Source of the DNA: Chloroflexota bacterium
Lineage (GTDB): Bacteria > Chloroflexota > UBA11872
DNA length: 64,000 bases
Reading direction: 5' to 3'
Assembly (NCBI GenBank): GCA_026708035.1
Contig: JAPOVQ010000011.1
Span: 50,510-114,509 of the forward strand
The number at the start of each line of letters is the position of its first letter. Position 1 is the first letter of the stretch. Positions 62,609 through 64,000 of the stretch are shown in pieces. The notes under the pieces are model-generated. The model worked only from the letters and a program-made list of their open reading frames with translations, did no database searches and was not told the DNA's origin. Both the position numbers and the translations under genes were made by a program.

Positions 62609-62807
62609 GCCGACTCGCCGCCGGAATGCCGGCAGGTCTGGGTCAGCGCAACCTCCCTCGTCACCCCGGCGAAGGCCGTGGTCCAGGTTCGCCCGATACG
62701 CACGAGTCACCGTCTGGATTCCGGCCTGCGCCGGAACGACGGACAGGGCAGGCGCCGAACCGACGGACCGGGTACCTTCCACTAGCGCTGGAGACGCGGA
62801 GGCTGCG

Positions 62808-63734
62808 ATGCGGGTTCGGGTGGAGCTGCCCGAGGGCGCGCGCTGCGCCGTGGCGCTGAGCTACGACCTCGAAATGTGCGCCGGGTATTCCCCAGTGCTC
62901 ATCAACCACGGCCGCATCATGCCGGCGCTGCGCGACTACACGCTGCGGCTCTGCACCACGGCCGAGTCATTCGGCGTGCCGCTGCACTTCTTCTACGTGG
63001 TCAACGGCCTCGAGGAACCCGATATCGACTACCTGCGGGAAATCCTGCGGCGCGGCCACGTAATCGACAACCACACCTACAGCCACATGCTGCTGAACTA
63101 TGCAGACCCGGCCCAGCTTGGCTGGGAGCTGACCACGGCGAACCGTGAGCTGGAAGCCAGGCTTGGCGTGCAGTCGACCGTGCTGCGCGGGCCGGGCGGG
63201 TTGCCGAGCGGCCTGGACCGGCTCCTGCCCAACCAGCAGACCATCCTCGACAGCGGCTTTCGCTGGGTCAGCAGCCACATGGAATCGACCATGGGCAAAT
63301 ACGGCTGGGCGCACGACGTCGCCGCGACGTCGCGGCTCCAGCCCTACGTTTATCCCACCGGCCTGATCGAGATTCCCATCCAGGGCTGGATGGACCGCCT
63401 GTTTTTCGACTTCGAGCGCAACCGCGACAACGACGCGATGGAGGTCTGGCGCATCAATGAAGGCCACCAGCCTGTGCCGGAGGGCTGGACCTGCCCCTGG
63501 ACGGACGCCGCGGCCCTGGACGACTGGATCGCCTACAACCTGGCCGCGCTCGACCACGCCTACGAGAATCGCCTGCTGTGGGTGCCGACGTGGCATCCCT
63601 ACACCCACTACCTGCACGATCCGGCCAACCGCGCCCTGCCGGCGCTGATGGCCCACGCACGTTCGAAGCCGGAGCCGGTGGCCGTCTGCACCGTGCGCGA
63701 CGCCGCCACCATGTTGCATCTCGAGGACGACTGA
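62808..63734 (+). CDS. Polysaccharide deacetylase-like protein (NodB homology)
   Basis: The 308-residue product has the NodB-type pattern: VALSYDLEM (Asp of motif 1) and VIDNHTYSHMLL (HxxxxH-like motif 2, His-Ser-His metal ligands), then PGGLPSGLDRLLPNQQTIL and WVPTWHPYTHYLHD later. It likely removes N- or O-acetyl groups from a glycan, or is one of the atypical members acting on small amides (the AllE/HpdaH-like subgroup). ATG at 62808 has GGAGG just upstream; upstream in-frame sequence to 62544 is repeat, not coding. No signal peptide is seen. Confidence 0.85.
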   Translation: MRVRVELPEGARCAVALSYDLEMCAGYSPVLINHGRIMPALRDYTLRLCTTAESFGVPLHFFYVVNGLEEPDIDYLREILRRGHVIDNHTYSHMLLNYADPAQLGWELTTANRELEARLGVQSTVLRGPGGLPSGLDRLLPNQQTILDSGFRWVSSHMESTMGKYGWAHDVAATSRLQPYVYPTGLIEIPIQGWMDRLFFDFERNRDNDAMEVWRINEGHQPVPEGWTCPWTDAAALDDWIAYNLAALDHAYENRLLWVPTWHPYTHYLHDPANRALPALMAHARSKPEPVAVCTVRDAATMLHLEDD

Positions 63735-64000
63735 CGAGGCCCAGACGCGGCTGTCAGCGCTCGGAGTCGTCCAGTTCAACCGCTTGGCAACCTCCGCAAG
63801 GCCATGTAGGGGCGTCCCTTGTGGGCGCCCGCTCGTGAGCTAACTGCTTGAGCGGAATCTAGATTTCCGCCCCGTGTCGAGCACGGGGCAGACTCTTCGC
63901 AGGAACGACGCCGGGCCAATCCCCTCACCCCAGCCCTCTCCCCATGGAGACCTTTGCATAAACCCAGGGGCGGGGCGGACCATGGGGCGTCGCCAGGCGG
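63735..64000. other. Non-coding end of window with a half repeat
   Basis: No gene is seen. 63805-63832 is a single left arm of the TGTAGGGGCGTCCCTTGTGG repeat family. From 63922 comes a CACCCCAGCCCTCTCCCCATGG segment, similar to the palindromes near thiZ. Confidence 0.55.

Overview
The window is a GC-rich bacterial chromosome segment, densely packed with tightly coupled operons (many ATGA, GTGA or TTGA stop/start overlaps). No rRNA, tRNA, transposase, prophage or CRISPR array was seen. Gene content points to a respiring, sulfur- and molybdenum-using heterotroph: cytochrome c maturation system I, an FrdABCD-type succinate/fumarate complex, molybdo-hydroxylases, a three-subunit transhydrogenase and an AceE-type pyruvate dehydrogenase. 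Together with abundant short palindromic repeats and the kinase/WD40 and DrrAB-like genes, this fits a Chloroflexota-like bacterium. That assignment is an inference, not a measurement.

Layout. 1-8322 (+): cytochrome c maturation operon (ccmE, a fused ccmAB, ccmC, ccmD, ccmF, ccmH), a CcmI-like protein carrying a BNR propeller, and a secreted membrane-anchored protein. 8352-11657 (+): frdABCD-type flavoprotein complex. 12066-18452 (+): molybdo-hydroxylase locus with one medium and one small subunit, two large subunits and a MoaD-like protein. 18519-24144 (+): ABC exporter, short-chain dehydrogenase, pntAA-pntAB-pntB. 24151-31083 (-): a predicted pseudokinase with 14 WD40-like repeats, a DrrAB-type ABC exporter and a membrane-anchored sulfite-oxidase-family protein. 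31429-33262 (+): DUF1761 protein, a 95-bp tandem repeat block, and an rmlD-like reductase. 33259-43368 (-): lpd, aceF, aceE, lipA, lipB, then a CCAEP-tail radical SAM protein and an ATP-grasp enzyme. 43425-44078 (+): nfuA-like. 44092-49140 (-): DUF1365, FAD amine oxidase-like, cyclopropane-fatty-acid synthase-like, DUF1295 and moaA. 49218-50087 (+): SMP-30-like. 50374-57040 (+): a probable anti-phage locus (Swt1-HEPN/DUF499 ATPase, DUF1156 DNA methylase, GIY-YIG nuclease). 57103-60431 (+): TPP riboswitch with intrinsic terminator controlling a DUF77 protein and ThiX/ThiY/ThiZ-like transporter genes. 60772-63734: a protein of unknown function, a creatininase-family hydrolase and a polysaccharide deacetylase-like protein.

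How it fits together. The first 24 kb is largely respiratory and redox machinery. The 33-43 kb block makes and uses lipoate (LipB and LipA supply the cofactor for AceF). MoaA, the MoaD-like protein and two kinds of molybdoenzyme form a molybdenum theme. The most unusual region is 50-57 kb. The ATPase gene there carries a one-base frameshift in a run of five C that separates the HEPN domain from the Walker A motif, so the locus is either recently inactivated, phase-variable or mis-assembled.
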